Source: Purpureocillium takamizusanense | Taxonomy: Eukaryota; Ascomycota; Sordariomycetes; Hypocreales; Ophiocordycipitaceae | Reading direction: 5' to 3' | NCBI RefSeq assembly: GCF_022605165.1 | Contig: NC_063074.1 | Location: 957,501-1,021,500 of the forward strand | DNA length: 64,000 bases | Part shown: positions 36,933 to 49,877 of the stretch, in pieces | Numbering within the stretch: the stretch's first letter is position 1 | Layout of the letters: each line of letters opens with the position of its first letter | Position numbers and translations under genes: made by a program | Notes under the pieces: model-generated | Database searches by the model: none | What the model was told of the DNA's origin: nothing | The model's input: the letters and a program-made list of their open reading frames with translations, nothing else

Positions 36933-38628
36933 TCAGCTGCCGAGGTAAGCACGGATCGCGCCCTGCAGCCTGGTGGCACCCTCGCCGAGAACATTGCTCA
37001 AGTTCTCGAGGTCATCGCTCGCCGTGATGCCAAACTTGCGCACGAAGTCCTTGGCCGCAGACTCGAGGTCGCCGTAGTCCTCCTCAACCTCCTCCTCAGG
37101 GCGCCCAAAGTAGGCGTTGGACGAGATGGATGTGGCTCCCTCGAAGCCCTGTAGACGCGTCTTGGCCTCCGCTTGGGCGTTGGGGTCGAAGGCTCCCTTG
37201 CCGAAGTACTCGTCCGAGGAGATGCCCTTTTGTGTACCAAACTTGGAACGAGCGTAGTTGTTGGAATCATCTGAGTGCAGTATGAGCATTCATAGGAAAT
37301 CATGCTTTGTGTTCGAACAGAGTGCCGTGGAGAAAAGACATACCTTCAGCAGCAGCCTTGACAGGACCAACCGAGCCGAAGCCGCCGGCGTTTTTCTTGG
37401 CAGCCTGAGACTGAGCGGGTTTGCTGCCTCCAATCTGACCGAAACCAAGACGACCCATGCCCATGCCCAGTCTCTCGACCTCCGCGTTAGACTTTTGCCG
37501 GGTATGTGAGCTGGCCGAGGCTGAGGGGCTAACTGGAGTGGGCGACAGAATAGTTGCGGCAGGCCCCGACGACTCCTTGGTCTGCTCCTCTTCAGCGTCC
37601 GGGTCATAGCCCAGCTTTGCGATACGCTCGGCCTCCTCCTTTGCCTTCTTCTCCGCCTCATCGAAGTCAATCACATCGCCCGTGACCTTCTTGGCCCCTA
37701 GCTTCGTCGTCTTCTTCGCACCGAGGACGTTGGCTTTCCGCGGCCCGCCCGCGGTGGCGGTCTTGCGCAGCGCTGCCGATGTCGTGATGCGGCTCGCCGT
37801 GGGCTTGTTCTCTCCCGTGGAGTCCGCCTTGGCGAGGGGAGATGGTGACCGGCCCGCGTCCTTGGCGTTACCATTGCCAGCATTGAGGAAGGGCGAGGGC
37901 GTTCGGCCGACAACGGGAGGAGTTGCTGTGCGCGACAGCGGAGGAGTGGGGCGCTTAATGGCAGGCTTGTCCCACGAGGAGAAGAAGTCATCATCAGGCT
38001 CGCCAGCCGGCGTCGAAGATCCATCGCCTTCAGCCGCATCCGCAATAACAACCTCGCCCAGGAATCTAGAATATCGTAAGCAGGCGGACCGTGATGGGAC
38101 GTTGTTATACGCACTCCTTGGCGTCCCTGGCGGCGCGGCGCTTCAGCTCGTCCTTGTACTTGGTCGCCGCATTGGATTGATACTTGGTCTTGGGGTCCTT
38201 GCTGTTAAGCGCCGCAGTGCCCCCGTTTTGCTGGAAGAACTTGGTGGCAGCCTCGTTGCCACCAACCTTCATGAGTCGCAGCTGATCCCATTGCCACTCT
38301 GCGCCATTGTCAGAACCTGTCCGTCTCCTCTTCTTGAGGGAACATGATCGGTGCACGTACGATCGAGGTTGGTAGAGCGCACAAACGAGATGTGCACGCC
38401 TAGGTTGCGGTGGTTGGCGGAGCAATCGAGGCAGAGGTAGATGCCGAACGGCACCGACGTCCACGTCGGGTTCTTCTGGCCGCAGTCAAAGCATATCTGA
38501 GAGACATGGTAAGTTGGCATATCCCAGCAGCACGACGGGCGCATCTCCAGGCTTACCTTGTTGGCAGGCTTGGACTTGAGCTTCTCAAAGATCTTGAGCG
38601 ACTGCTGCTTGGTCGCGAGGCCGCTCAT
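36933..38628 (-). CDS. glo3: Glo3-type ADP-ribosylation factor GTPase-activating protein
   Basis: Exons: 38628-38557, 38496-38361, 38298-38115, 38065-37344, 37270-36933; 1452 bases = 483 aa. It stimulates GTP hydrolysis on Arf1 during COPI vesicle formation at the Golgi. The N-terminal ArfGAP zinc finger reads [20 protein letters not shown] then CLDC (CX2CX16CX2C), followed by GVHISFVRS with the arginine finger. The middle is Ser/Pro/Lys-rich (coatomer-binding region in Glo3/ArfGAP2/3). The C-terminus carries the Glo3-motif pieces [10 protein letters not shown] and [10 protein letters not shown], which separate it from Gcs1 and Age-type ArfGAPs. Start at MSGLATKQQ; the frame is open further upstream without a better ATG context. 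It is divergent from TIM21 across 414 bases and converges on the nitronate monooxygenase (460 bases). Confidence 0.95.
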
Positions 38629-39042
38629 CTTGGGCAGGCACGTGGTAGTCGTGTCGCAGATTCGGGGTGGGTTGAACGAGGCAGCCTGGAAGCGGTGGGT
38701 GCGTGACGTCGATTGCCTCGCGGGCGGTAGGTCGGAGGACAGATCTCGGCCAGAGAGCACGGAGCCGGAGAGTTTTGGGCGTCGGTTCAGGAGACGTGAT
38801 GTTGAGGGGCGACGAGCGTCTGCTAAGGTAAAGTGGCATATCGGCGGCGCTAGCCCTGATTGGGCGGCGGCAATGCTCCACCCTTCACTGCTGCTAACAG
38901 TACAACAACTTTCTGCCGAGGGCAGCTTCATCAGCAGCAGCTGCTACCAACGAATGACCGGAGTATCGCCTCTGGCCTTGACGCAACTGCTCCATCATCA
39001 CCAGCCCGCCATCGCTGGTACCATGGATAGTGAGGAGCCGCC
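38629..39042. promoter_or_regulatory. Shared divergent promoter region of glo3 and tim21
   Basis: The 414 bases between two outward-facing start codons must contain both transcription starts. No element was recognised; the assignment rests on geometry. Confidence 0.6.
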
Positions 39043-39899
39043 ATGATGAAACCGACGACAACTTCTCTCCTCGCGCTGCGCCCACGCGCGTGCGCCGCCG
39101 CTCCTCCGTCGCTTCGTTCCGCGTTCCTGACGAGATCGTATGCGACACAACAAGGCCTCGGAACGACTGCCAACCCGGGCCCCCGGCGGCGAAGCGTCAC
39201 GCCCTTTAATGACGACGGCTACGTCCCTTGGAGCGAGCTCTCGGCGGCGGAAAAGACGGCAAGGGCAACGCAACAGAGTTTCAACTTTGGCATGATTCTT
39301 GTGGGAGTGGTGCTAACGGTATGGCTTTCTGCGGACTATCTTCTCGATCTGGTATTGACTTTGGAGCAGGGAGCCGTTGGATATTTCCTCTGGACCGATG
39401 TATTTTCCCCAGACAGCAAGATCTCTCAATTCAACCGAGCAGTCGACAAGATCAAGAAGGATGCCAGGTGCATCGAGCTGCTCGGTGATTCCAAAAAGAT
39501 CATCGCCCACGGCGACGAAACGTTCAACAAATGGCGACGAGCTCGTCCCGTTGCGTACGAGTGCTCCTCTAGCCGGTGGCTGAGCCTATGGCTAACAACC
39601 TTCCAGGTCGTCTGAGAGAACTGACCCACAAGGAAATGAGCATCTGGTGATGCATTTCCATGTCAGTTGCGCATCCGCTTTACCTCGTGAGCAGCTTGCT
39701 AAAACCTGCCTAGGTTGATGGTCCGTTGCGAAATGGCATTGCGCAGATGCACATGATCAGACGCCGAGGCGAAAGCGACTTCGAGTACAAATACCTCTTC
39801 ATCGACATCAAAGGGCATGAGAGAATATACCTGGAGAACGCTGATGATAAGCCAGCTTCGGGAAAGAAGCAGCTAAGCTTCTTCGGCGTAAAGTGGTAA
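39043..39899 (+). CDS. tim21: TIM21, subunit of the mitochondrial TIM23 presequence translocase
   Basis: Exons: 39043-39318, 39370-39554, 39607-39661, 39714-39899; 702 bases = 233 aa. It is anchored in the inner membrane, binds Tom22 in the intermembrane space and couples TIM23 to the respiratory chain. Seen: an Arg-rich presequence (MMKPTTTSLLALRPRAC), a single membrane span FGMILVGVVLTGAVGYFLW, then the conserved VFSPDSK, FNRAVDKIKKD, RCIELLGDSKKI and NKWRRARPVA blocks, and FEYKYLFIDIKGHERIYLEN near the C-terminus. The first intron is 51 bases, in frame and stop-free, so a naive frame reads through it and adds 17 residues in the membrane span. Removing it restores the family pattern. Two ATGs begin the frame (39043, 39046). 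Confidence 0.94.
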
Positions 39900-41763
39900 T
39901 GATGCCACGACTCCATCCCTGCAAAGACAAGAACGTTGCCTGAAAAGGGTGCTGTGAGCGCTTGTCTGATGCCTGTATTCAAACCCGCTGGACACCAAGC
40001 GTGAAGGCACATCGGTACTGCAACTCTCTCGCCAGCTCGACCGGCTTGCTATGCCGCACGTCCCCCAGGATAGCCTGGCACGAATGCCAACTGCCCTCAG
40101 CCTGTGCGGGAAGATCGCCTCAGCCGGACCGACCCGGGGAATGCTGGAAAGTATCCAGGTGGCCATTCCTCTCATGCCCATTGGCGCAGGCGATTCAATA
40201 TTCGAAACGTCTGTACATAGGGCGGCTGTGTCATCTATTGCACTTAGAAAGCCATACTCATGTATACTGTCATCACCTCAACGGAACTAGCATGAGTCTT
40301 GCGAAGTAGAAGCACACTAGACGTTCATTCTAGTAGCAATTATCTCAATGGAAAGAATATCCACGGAGAGAACGTCGTGGCTTTCAATGAACTATCGAGT
40401 TTGAAGTTCTCAACGTATTCATCATGAGGGCAATGCTATCGCGGCTCCATGTGAGTCGAGACTCGGTTTGACTTCACATACCAGTTAGTGCATGCCAAGT
40501 TCATGCCCTGTACAATAATGCCATCATGCAGACCTGTGTCGAAACGCCGTGGGAAACTAGCTCAGAGATGCTGCGTATGTGATGCAGTGCGGATTCGCCA
40601 ACGGCCCCGTCAGCCTATGTAAAGGAAGAGGCGGTGATCCGGTCTCGCAGAAACGACCCAACTTGATGAGACACGTCTCCGCACCTGAATCTCCTAGAGA
40701 GGCTACTGTGACACGTCGCAACGGTACCTGCTGGTGGCAGCTTGTCGCTGCACGAAGCCTGGATGCCGGCAAGTCATTCGCGAGCGCTCACCACGCAAGC
40801 TCCCCGACGGCCTAGCCAACACGGAACACATACGATAGGTGCCTCTGAAGTATTTTAATGCTATGACTGTCGAGCCTAGGAATGGGTTCCTGGGATTCTG
40901 CTCGCCCTCGGCATTACTGTGCCTTGCTACACGGACCAACTGCGGCTTCGCATCGCGGCCACGCGCACGCAGCAGGAATCGACCTTCACAGCTCTGTCGA
41001 CAGCCGGTGATGCCTACCTTATAATCGCTGATCCGCTGTTCAATTGATACATACAGTCTGATGGCCCTTGCAGACAGGTAAGCCTTTCACTGTCATAGCC
41101 AGCAGAGAAAAGAGTACAGCATGGGTCAACAAACACTTTAGCCTCGAAGGGCTGGACCAGGGTAGAACAAAGGCAGCGGACATTCTCTCCCATCTGATGT
41201 GTTCACATACGTGCACTGTGCTTTCATCTACACCCGTCCGGTCCTCATTCACCGACGATTCACCGACGATAGGTTCCACGTCCAGTTTGTTCATGTACCT
41301 GTAATAGCATCGGCAAAGGCAGCGCCACTCACCCACAAACCATTGTCGGTGAGCCGCCTCCATGAGACAAAATAAAGTTGAGAATCGTGCGTCACGCCAA
41401 GCGGGCCTTGTGCTGTCGGCTTCAAACCCCTGGGTTGATACCAGTGCTCCATTGATCGCGCGGCGCGTTGATGGTTGCTGTCCGCACTGACATGAAAGAG
41501 ACGAGAGCCATTCACGACATCGTCGAGACGATCATGAAAAGGCCGGTCGGTACGTGAATCACTATGTTTCTCACACGAATATATATCAAAATCTGCGTCT
41601 CGAGATCGGCTGAGGCCTTTCTAAAACTACATGAAGCACCATCGTGCGAGGCTTGCGGTCCGTTTTCTCGTCTATGACACGCAAAGAAGCTCACCAGGAT
41701 ATCCAGACCGGCTTCGGTAACTCAGAAGACTGCATCACGACAATCATATTCCTCTCAGGCACA
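39900..41763. other. Intergenic region with no supported gene
   Basis: About 1.9 kb. Only short frames without motifs are present. A TATATATC stretch at about 41579-41587 lies near 180 bases before the start of the next gene and could be its TATA element. Confidence 0.45.
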
Positions 41764-42354
41764 ATGCGATTCCTTTGCATGATCGCGGGTGTGGCCACGC
41801 TCGTGGGGGCCATTACACTCCCTCAGGAGTACGTTGAAGGCACCTACACGGTCACGTATGACGACGCGGGCAACGAGGTCCATACTCGCATCGCCGGCCC
41901 CATCGCACCTCGAGGACAGGACGGCGGCACCGTCGCCGACGCTGCGACACGAGGCGTGGCGGAGCAGTCCACCAACGGCTACTACGCGTTCTGCTTCTGC
42001 AGCCACAAGCTCAACGCGGGCGACACCGACGCCGCCGTCGCCGACCTCAAGAGCCAGTTCCCCCAGGACAAGCACTACGATGGGTCACCCAACTACTACT
42101 CGATCCGCGGCTCGGTCGTGGCGTATGCGTGCAATGTCAAGGGCAAGATATTCGTACAGAACGCGACCCCTCTCCTCATCACGCAAATGCTGGACAAGGT
42201 GTCGAACCAGTGTGGGCGTTACGTGGGGGGATGGGGGATGTTCACGGAGGGGCCGCTCCAAGACCCCTGGCCAGCGCACTTTGGGTACATGAACTACAAG
42301 GAGGGCCTCAACTTTTGCCGGGAGGGCACCAACATCCTGCAGTCGCATTGCTGA
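41764..42354 (+). CDS. Small secreted cysteine-containing protein, function unknown
   Basis: 196 aa from ATG 41764. The N-terminus MRFLCMIAGVATLVGA is a clear secretion signal with likely cleavage before ITLPQ. The mature protein has six cysteines (two in AFCFCSHK, then ACN, QCGR, NFCRE and the C-terminal HC), enough for three disulfides. It also has aromatic-rich stretches (GSPNYYSIRG, GGWGMF, HFGYMNYKEG) and one NAT sequon. No introns. An in-frame ATG at 41674 would add 30 residues and bury the signal, so the downstream start is preferred. It stands alone, flanked by 1.9 kb and 8.9 kb of spacer. I do not recognise the family. Size, secretion and cysteines make it effector-like, but that is inference. 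Confidence 0.75.
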   Translation: MRFLCMIAGVATLVGAITLPQEYVEGTYTVTYDDAGNEVHTRIAGPIAPRGQDGGTVADAATRGVAEQSTNGYYAFCFCSHKLNAGDTDAAVADLKSQFPQDKHYDGSPNYYSIRGSVVAYACNVKGKIFVQNATPLLITQMLDKVSNQCGRYVGGWGMFTEGPLQDPWPAHFGYMNYKEGLNFCREGTNILQSHC

Positions 42355-43487
42355 AGCTGGACGTTGGCGGATTGAAACTGCTCGATGAAGAGACCAGGCG
42401 TGGGACTAGCAAAAGGAAGACTCTTTTACATTCAAGGACATCACCATTGCCGAGCCCGTGGGCGATGATGATGCTACCTAGCTAGCGTAGTGAAACTGGA
42501 ACGCGTCTTGACCCTCGTTGCAACGCACAAGAGGCCATTGCCGAGGGCGACCCCTACTCTAGACCGTATGCATGGCACACGGCACGGCTGCGTCGTCGGT
42601 CGATCATCGACCCTGGCGATCATGTTACCTTCTCCAACTGCTTCGCTCCGCAGCAACGATCCCTCTACCCCTCCAATATATAGATTCGGAGACATGAAAC
42701 TCTGCGCCTGAGTACCGTCTTCTGGGCGTGAATTGGCTGCGATCGCGCCTCCTCACAAAAGTGCCTTCATGTTTCTGTGGCGCCACAGACTCGCCCAGGC
42801 TCTACCGCGTTGCATCGTTCGCCCCGTGGCAAAGTGATTGTCCTACAAGGCCGGCTGCTTAAGCAACCTGGGGATCAGGGCAGTTAAGTTGCCAGTTCAT
42901 CCGTGATAGGCTTGGGTAGCATTATAGATTTGCCCCGATGGCAAGCGGGATATGAGTGAACTTGAACACCAGTGTCAGGGGACGCGCGATCGTGGTAGTA
43001 AAACGATGTGCGGACCTCGGAAGAGAGCACGAAGCGATGAGGGGGCATACGAGACTGATCATCCGACGAGATAAAACCAGTGTCAGGTCAAGCGTGCCGC
43101 CCGGCACCGGGATGGTTGACGCATGCGAGGCGCAGCTTAATGTTTTGCATTACATAAAATCTCGCGGTTGCAACGCTTCACAGCGCATGCCGACTTCCTG
43201 CTTCTCAATAGCGGAGAGACTTTCTGCTCGTAGTGTGGCCTTGCAGAGTCGTTTATCAACCCCTTGACGCCACTCAAGGGCCCAGCATGAACAAAGCTGG
43301 TCAAAAAAGGAAGCTCAGCGCGATGCGGTTGCGTAATTGATCGCGCACCACAGCCAAGGCCAAGCGAGCTCTCTGCCGACCCCATCTTCAGAAGTCCTTT
43401 GTGCCCAAAGATACCGAAATCGGGCATTGGCACTCGAGGAGCGCGAGGCTTGTTTCTCAAGCACATCGCTCATGCCTTGCTGTTGTG

Positions 43488-43520
<33 letters not shown>
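43488..43520. repeat. (CAT)11 microsatellite
   Basis: Eleven perfect CAT units in spacer DNA. The poly-His or poly-Asp frames across it are not part of any supported gene. Confidence 0.95.
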
Positions 43521-46039
43521 GTGGCCAGTTCGCAGCAGCGGGCTCTCCGCATCTCCTGGCCAAGAGTCACAGGTTCTGGGCAACTGCTCAATGTAGCAGG
43601 TGACTCTATGTTTGCCGTTGTGCGTCCCCGGCGTGGATGTGTGCCGGAAGGAAGCCAACACAGACAGATGCTTCTGGGTAGGCTTACCCCTGATGGCAAT
43701 ATCCGGCGCAGACGCCGATAGGGCGGGGTGCTCCCGCGGATCTGGCGCTTCGATCGAGACCACATACCAGGTACTCCGCTCAAATATGCGTTATGTAGTT
43801 GACACCCTCACCCGAAGCACAAGTTCCCGTGTGCGTGCATGCCAGGCTCATGGGCCATCAGGAGCTTCGACCCGACATCCAAGTATCTGCTGTCGAGGTG
43901 CCGCCGGCCATCAGCTGGCGCGGAGGCTTCTCCGACGCTGGTGGCCCCGCGGTACGTCCGTCGACTCGCTTGACTTCTTCATGAGGGGTCGCTACGAGGT
44001 GGTGGTTGAGAGCCGGTGTCCGCGCATGGCATGTCGTGTATTGTAGAGAGTCGCACCGGCAAGGGGATAAGGAATCAATCGGCTTCATAGGCACTCCCCA
44101 CCGATGCCCACTGCAGTCCACATGATTCGCATGTGCGCATATTCACGGGCCCGCCACGCGCAGGGCTCAACAGGATGCTCGTCTGCGGACAACTATTGTG
44201 TTAGGCGTGATGGTCTGGCCTCGTTTCGTATTTGTGTGGTTTTCTCAAGCGCAGTCTCGCCACCCGTAATGTGAGTCCTTGAATGACTGCGTGCGCTTTT
44301 ATTCTCTTGTCGGTCATTGCGTTGTGCGAAGTTGACATGCGTGCCGATTGCTGATGTGTATCGTTTCAAAGCTGCTGTTTACGTGAAGGATATCGATATC
44401 AATATGCGGCGGGAGACCGGTAGCGTTAAGCCATATATATTTCGAGGCGCCTGGCGTTCCTACTCGCGATTCATATAAAAGCTTAAAAGATCCTAGAGTC
44501 TAGATGAACGGCAGAGCTCTACCGTTGCTAGACCTATTGGCCTCATTTCTTCGAATCCAGTCTAATATTAGTGCCGTGTTGTTACTATCCATCGCTGCAA
44601 ATACTACATGTACCAAAAAAGTATTCGAAACGGCTACACCATGCACAACGGGTGCTATTCACTTAAATTCCAGGTGGAGCATTTGCATTAAGGGACGTAT
44701 AGATCTCCTACATTACCCGTGTGTGATATATGCAGATGTCAAACGTATAGTGCGGTTTACTAAAAGACCCCGGCGGACCAAAGTGTACTGTTGTGTTTCC
44801 AATCGAACACCAACTTATAGCACTCAACGGGCCTAGCAAGGTGAACTGCCGGTAGTCTAATACCTTGAGATGGGATGTGGACAGTACTAGCTCATCTGTT
44901 AGATGTTCCCATGTCCACATGAAGTCGGGTTCGCCGCAATAGTGTCGACGCTATTCAAACCTGACAGGCTGATGTCATGATTAGAACATGTCAATCTATA
45001 ATGCAACAGGCCCGAGGTGCAAACACTAGGGATTGACTGAGGGAGGCGTGGCCTCCAAACCTTGAGTCATACGAGGGTCTTAATTTGCTCGTTGTCCGCT
45101 CTCGCGGAAACAGTGGCGTCGGCCACGACCAGGCATTGAGGACAGCCCTTCGGTCCCGTCCACTGATCAACAGCGCGGCCGCGCCAGCCCGGATCTGCTT
45201 CGACAGACACGGGCAAGGGAGGAGGCAAGACGGATCGATGAGCCCTGGCTGGATCCTCGGCGCACTACTAACCACTAGGTACCAACGCCGACGGCAGCCC
45301 GAGCAGCTGATGGAGCCTGTCGGGCTCTCTTACTTACCGGTTCGGGGGCGGCATGGCGGGCAAAGTCCGGGGTTCATACGGCTCCCTATGCGCCCCCCTG
45401 TAAACTCCCTTGTAACTCCCTACAGCTGGTGGGTGATAGACCGACACCTTCCTCCCTGCCACCTCCGCTGCCGCTTCCGCCGTGGCGCCGGACGGCTCAG
45501 CGCCGGACGGCACAACCAGGGAAGGTGCAACGTAGCAGGGCCGATGATTGAGGGAGGTCCAGCGGCAACGAGCACATTCCCTGCCATTCTTCAGCGTGTC
45601 GGGCTCTCCGGCTCGGTGCTAAAGGGACCTTGATGGCTTCCCCGGACCAGATTGAAACCCCCCCCCCAACCCTTTCCCCCAGCTCATCGCACCTGCCTCG
45701 CCTTGGAGAAATCGACGGCCCGTGGCAAGCTGGACTGCCACGGCCGTGTGATGGAGTTGAGGCTTGACGGGGCAGGCAGGTGAGGCGGAGCTCACTTGCA
45801 GCGGGACAAAGCACTTGCTTGTGCTCTGCTTCGTTAGGTACTGTGTGCTCCGTAGACACAGGGGCGACGCCTGGGAGACCCTTCCTGTCCTGGCTGGGTC
45901 CTGGCTGGGTCGGTCGGCCATCGGACCGCGGTGGGATAATGCTCTCAAATTATGCCGCGTTCTAGAATACAGGACCCCAGACAATCCACTGAGGGTCGTG
46001 GCAGTGCCGGTAGCACAAAGCACTAAATTTGTCGAGGAC

Positions 46040-46145
46040 AAAGTACTTCGTACCTGACGCAAAGTAAATTGTACGTACCAAGTTTAGGTTCGCACTACAT
46101 ACTAGGTACCTCACTACGCAGGTACTTAGCTCCTGTAGGTACTTG
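46040..46145. repeat. Cluster of GGTAC/GTACC words
   Basis: Several copies of TAGGTAC, CAGGTAC and GTACC in both orientations within about 100 bases, including a TAGGTACCT palindrome core. Related words recur in other spacers (for example 26297, 34431, 45276, 50088, 53049, 54106). Confidence 0.6.
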
Positions 46146-49100
46146 ATGTATCTCGAGTTCGCGATAATCACATGCAACTTTTCAGCAAGCTGCGGCGCCT
46201 TGACTGGCTGGCTTTGCTTCACGAGGAAACCGCTGCCGGCATCGACGACGTCATATTGACCGATAGCTTCGGACGCCTATAATTGACGAGGAAGGAGCTG
46301 GCCGTCTGGAGCTGCAAGCCCTTGAAATCGCGATCGATCGAAGTTTCCAGAGGCCGGTACAGAAGCTCTACTCTGCCGTGTTGCCAAAACACCACATCAA
46401 TCGCTTCCTTGTACCAGCCATTGGCTTACTTCGTGGCCCGTGCCTTGTTTCATATCTTGTTCGAAACGCACACACCCAAGTATACTACTGGCATCCTCCA
46501 TCGACCAGGGCGACCGCGCGGCCCCGGACCCCACCCGTGCCCCAGACGTGCTGTGCTCAGTTCTGGGCCTTGCTCGACTGAGCAGGACGGCTGGATTCTC
46601 TACTGCGACGCTCGTCCACGCGCGGAAGGTCGGTTGCCGCCGGGCGACTCATCATGACACGAATTTGTGCTGTACTGCGCGACGGCGAGCGGTTGGCAAC
46701 GGGCTTCGGCACGGCAGTCGCAGGAGGCTGGCGCCTCAGCAACTTCGCTTCGGCCGTCCACGTCGGTGGCGAGCATGTCGCCAGCCACTCTTGTCGAGAG
46801 ACGTGGAGTCGTACATACGTCCAGCTCGTGCACGCTCTTGCCTTGGACGACGAGCATTCCTTGCACTCTGGCTCTGGGAGGAGCGGAACCCAGCATCCCA
46901 CCCGCCCCGGAGGCATGGCGGCCGGACTGCCTCCACTGGGAGCCGAGACGTTGCACAGTGAGTGGACATCTCCTCAACAGAGAGGCCTATGGAAAGTATG
47001 ATACCTTGCGCAGCGGAGCCCCTCCAAGCCGTCCTCGCACGGCGCTGTCAAGGGTCCCCCAGCTTTTGTTGCTCACTGCACCCGGTCCCTCGACGCTGCC
47101 AGACGAGCCAACAGTATTCGCTTCGAGCATGCACGTTGTGCGGGTTGCCCCAACCCCACCCCCACAACAAGGATTGACAAAGTAGGCATGGCATGGGGTG
47201 CTCTGCGGGCAACGTTGGCAGCCAGACGCGGGGGCGACATCGTGCCTCAACCCAGGACGGGTCGTACGAGCTCCTGCGAGCAATGGTCATGATGTCGTGG
47301 GCTGACTCAAATGCTCGCACCAGGTTCCATCAGACGTTACTTCATCGCCCGTCGCTTCAGCCATTCGGGCCTGCCTGGCATCGAACGCAATTGATTCCCG
47401 TGTCACCCAGCAGAAAGCGGCTTGATGATGCAACGCCGGTATACTATGCAGATCCAAGACGGGCTGCCAGGCAGGCCACCAGCCAGCTTCCCCGCGTCGC
47501 TCGTGCAACACTGCTGCAGACGCGTCAAACCTAAAAACGGCCAAATGAGAAAAAATTTTCTTGCTCGTACAGACGGCCCTCCGTCCCGGCCGCCTCGAAT
47601 CCAGGGACGGATCTGACGCATCTGGGTGGCCCACACGGCACCCCCGGCAGCCACAGCGCAAGCCCCGCATCCTGTCCTCCGTCCCGTCTCTTCAAGGACC
47701 TTGCTGGTGGGCGGGCAGTCATGTCTGGGGATTGCCGCTGTCAAGTTGAGCGCCCACGGCTTGCCTTGGGCCAACGTCCGGCACGATGTCGGGTCATGCA
47801 ACCCACAGGTTCTCGCGTGCCGGCTGCCCCGACATGGGCGGGGAGAATGAGATGGATGCTTGTGGACGCCATGCAGATTCCCGGACCGACACACATACAG
47901 CCCCGAGTCGGTTTTTATTCGCCCAGCATTGCTAGCGGTGAGAGGCATTGGTCTCATCGCCTGTCCTTTGGCGAGAAACCTTGGCAAGATGGCCAGTATA
48001 ATTTTGCTGGACGGCGAAGGCTCACGTTACTCCGACCTCGCAGCGCGCGCTTGTGAACCATCGCGCCAAAAATAGCGGCTGCCATTGCACGAAAGATACG
48101 AGCAGTGGCTACCACTACGTGTTGTTGCCGAGTCACTGACCGGTCTATTGCGGCGCTTCCAGTGGGGGAGAGGACTGCAACGCGTGGCCGACATGTAGTG
48201 GACCGCTGTTTTGTCGCCATGCTCCCTCCCGTGCTCCGATGGCGATGAGGAGTGCATGATAGGCACGGATCGATCTCGTTTCCCAATGGCTTGAATATCG
48301 TACGGCGCTATCATCTCTGCTTGACGAAGTGAGGTGGGGGGCCTTGGGCCGTTCTGCCGGTCATGGGCCATGGCTGACGTGACCCCTAAGGCCCCATCCC
48401 ATGCCTGTACCGTCATGGTGCCAGCAGCAATTCGTGCTCGCAAGGTGTGGACGAGGACGCTTTGTGAAGCCATTCGAAGCGTGAACAGTCGGCGCCTGGT
48501 GTGCAATCGGCACCCTCCAGGTCTCTAGTGGCAGGGCAGCAAGGGGGCGTGGCGACCACAACGAAGACGATGCCAGAAAGCTTGCCAACCCTCAGGGTGT
48601 GATCGTTTGGGGGAATCCTTCGCCTTGCCGCAATCCGAAGGCTTTTCCTACCTGAACTGTGTTTGGATGGCAGCAGGCGGCGTTTTGACGAGTCGTTAAC
48701 CGCATTCCAAAACTGGTCAATGGAGTAAGGAACTTTGTACGAGTCTTGTTGCAGCACACGTACAGACTTTGTGCAAGATGGCAACCGAGCTTCTCCAGTC
48801 TTTTGACCTTGCTAGGTACATGGCGATGCCTTCTCCCCCGAGCTGACCTAGGCAGCGAAACCTTCGAAGCAGGGCCGAATTCATCCCGGCAGCGCGGAGC
48901 GATAAGCGCCACTCCATAAATCGGGCCTCTCTCTGACGTCCAGGCTAATAGTAGCGCCCATAGCGTTTGCGGTACAGTAGCCAAAGGGCAGCAGTAGGAG
49001 GAGTACTGTTTTGTTACTCAGTTCTAGATTACTTATCTTGGGCTCGACCAATGCCCCAGTGCCCGCTATCAGGAAACGACGCTCAAACATATCGCTCCGT

Positions 49101-49877
49101 CACACCATGTGGGGGGTTCTCGGTCAGAGCAAACTGAGTTTTGAGGTTCAGGGCCGTCGGCTCATTTACCTGCCCCGTGGGGCCGGATTTGGGACGTCCG
49201 GGGAGGCACCATCATGGTCGACGTCGGGGGCGCTTCCAGACATTGACATGAGCCGTCAGCCCGGGATGCGCCGGCTAATAGCACGACGTAGCAGCAGCTT
49301 TTTGTCCCCCCGTCTGTCGCGGCTATCTCGGCGGGCCGCCGCCGCCAGTCGCCGAGAAACGGCCAGGGAGAGAGTGATCGATGATGAGAGCCCGTGATCC
49401 TTGTGATAAAGCAGCCGGGATGCCTGGAAGCCCCCCTTCCCTCGGCCCCCCGCCCGTCCTGTCCAGCCACTTGACTCTTCTTTCTCCCCTTCGCTGGCTC
49501 GTCGTTGTAGTAGGTGTCCTCTAGATGACGACATGACACCAGTCGACGTGCGTGCTTGGGGTTCAACCTCTCGATAGTCCTCCTCGGCCAGGCATTTGCC
49601 GCTGACCAAGGAGAGTAGCATGGCCGCGGCCACGGTGCGCACCACACGTCTTCCCAATGGTCAGTCCCTCTTATTATGCCATGTGCATGCCAGAGTGTCG
49701 TCAGATTGCATATTGCGCGCGCGTCGTTTCGCGCTTGGCCCCCCCCCCCCCCTCCTCTCCCCTTACTTCCTTCCTTCCTTCTTCTCCCTTGCCCCCCTTC
49801 CCCCCTGCAAGCCTGGGGAACATCGGCCATTGTTGAAACCTGGTCGCTCCTGCAGCTCTCCTACAATCGTACGGAGT

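Noticed and set aside
43488..43520. Poly-His or poly-Ile coding repeat
   Set aside because: It is the (CAT)11 microsatellite in spacer DNA.
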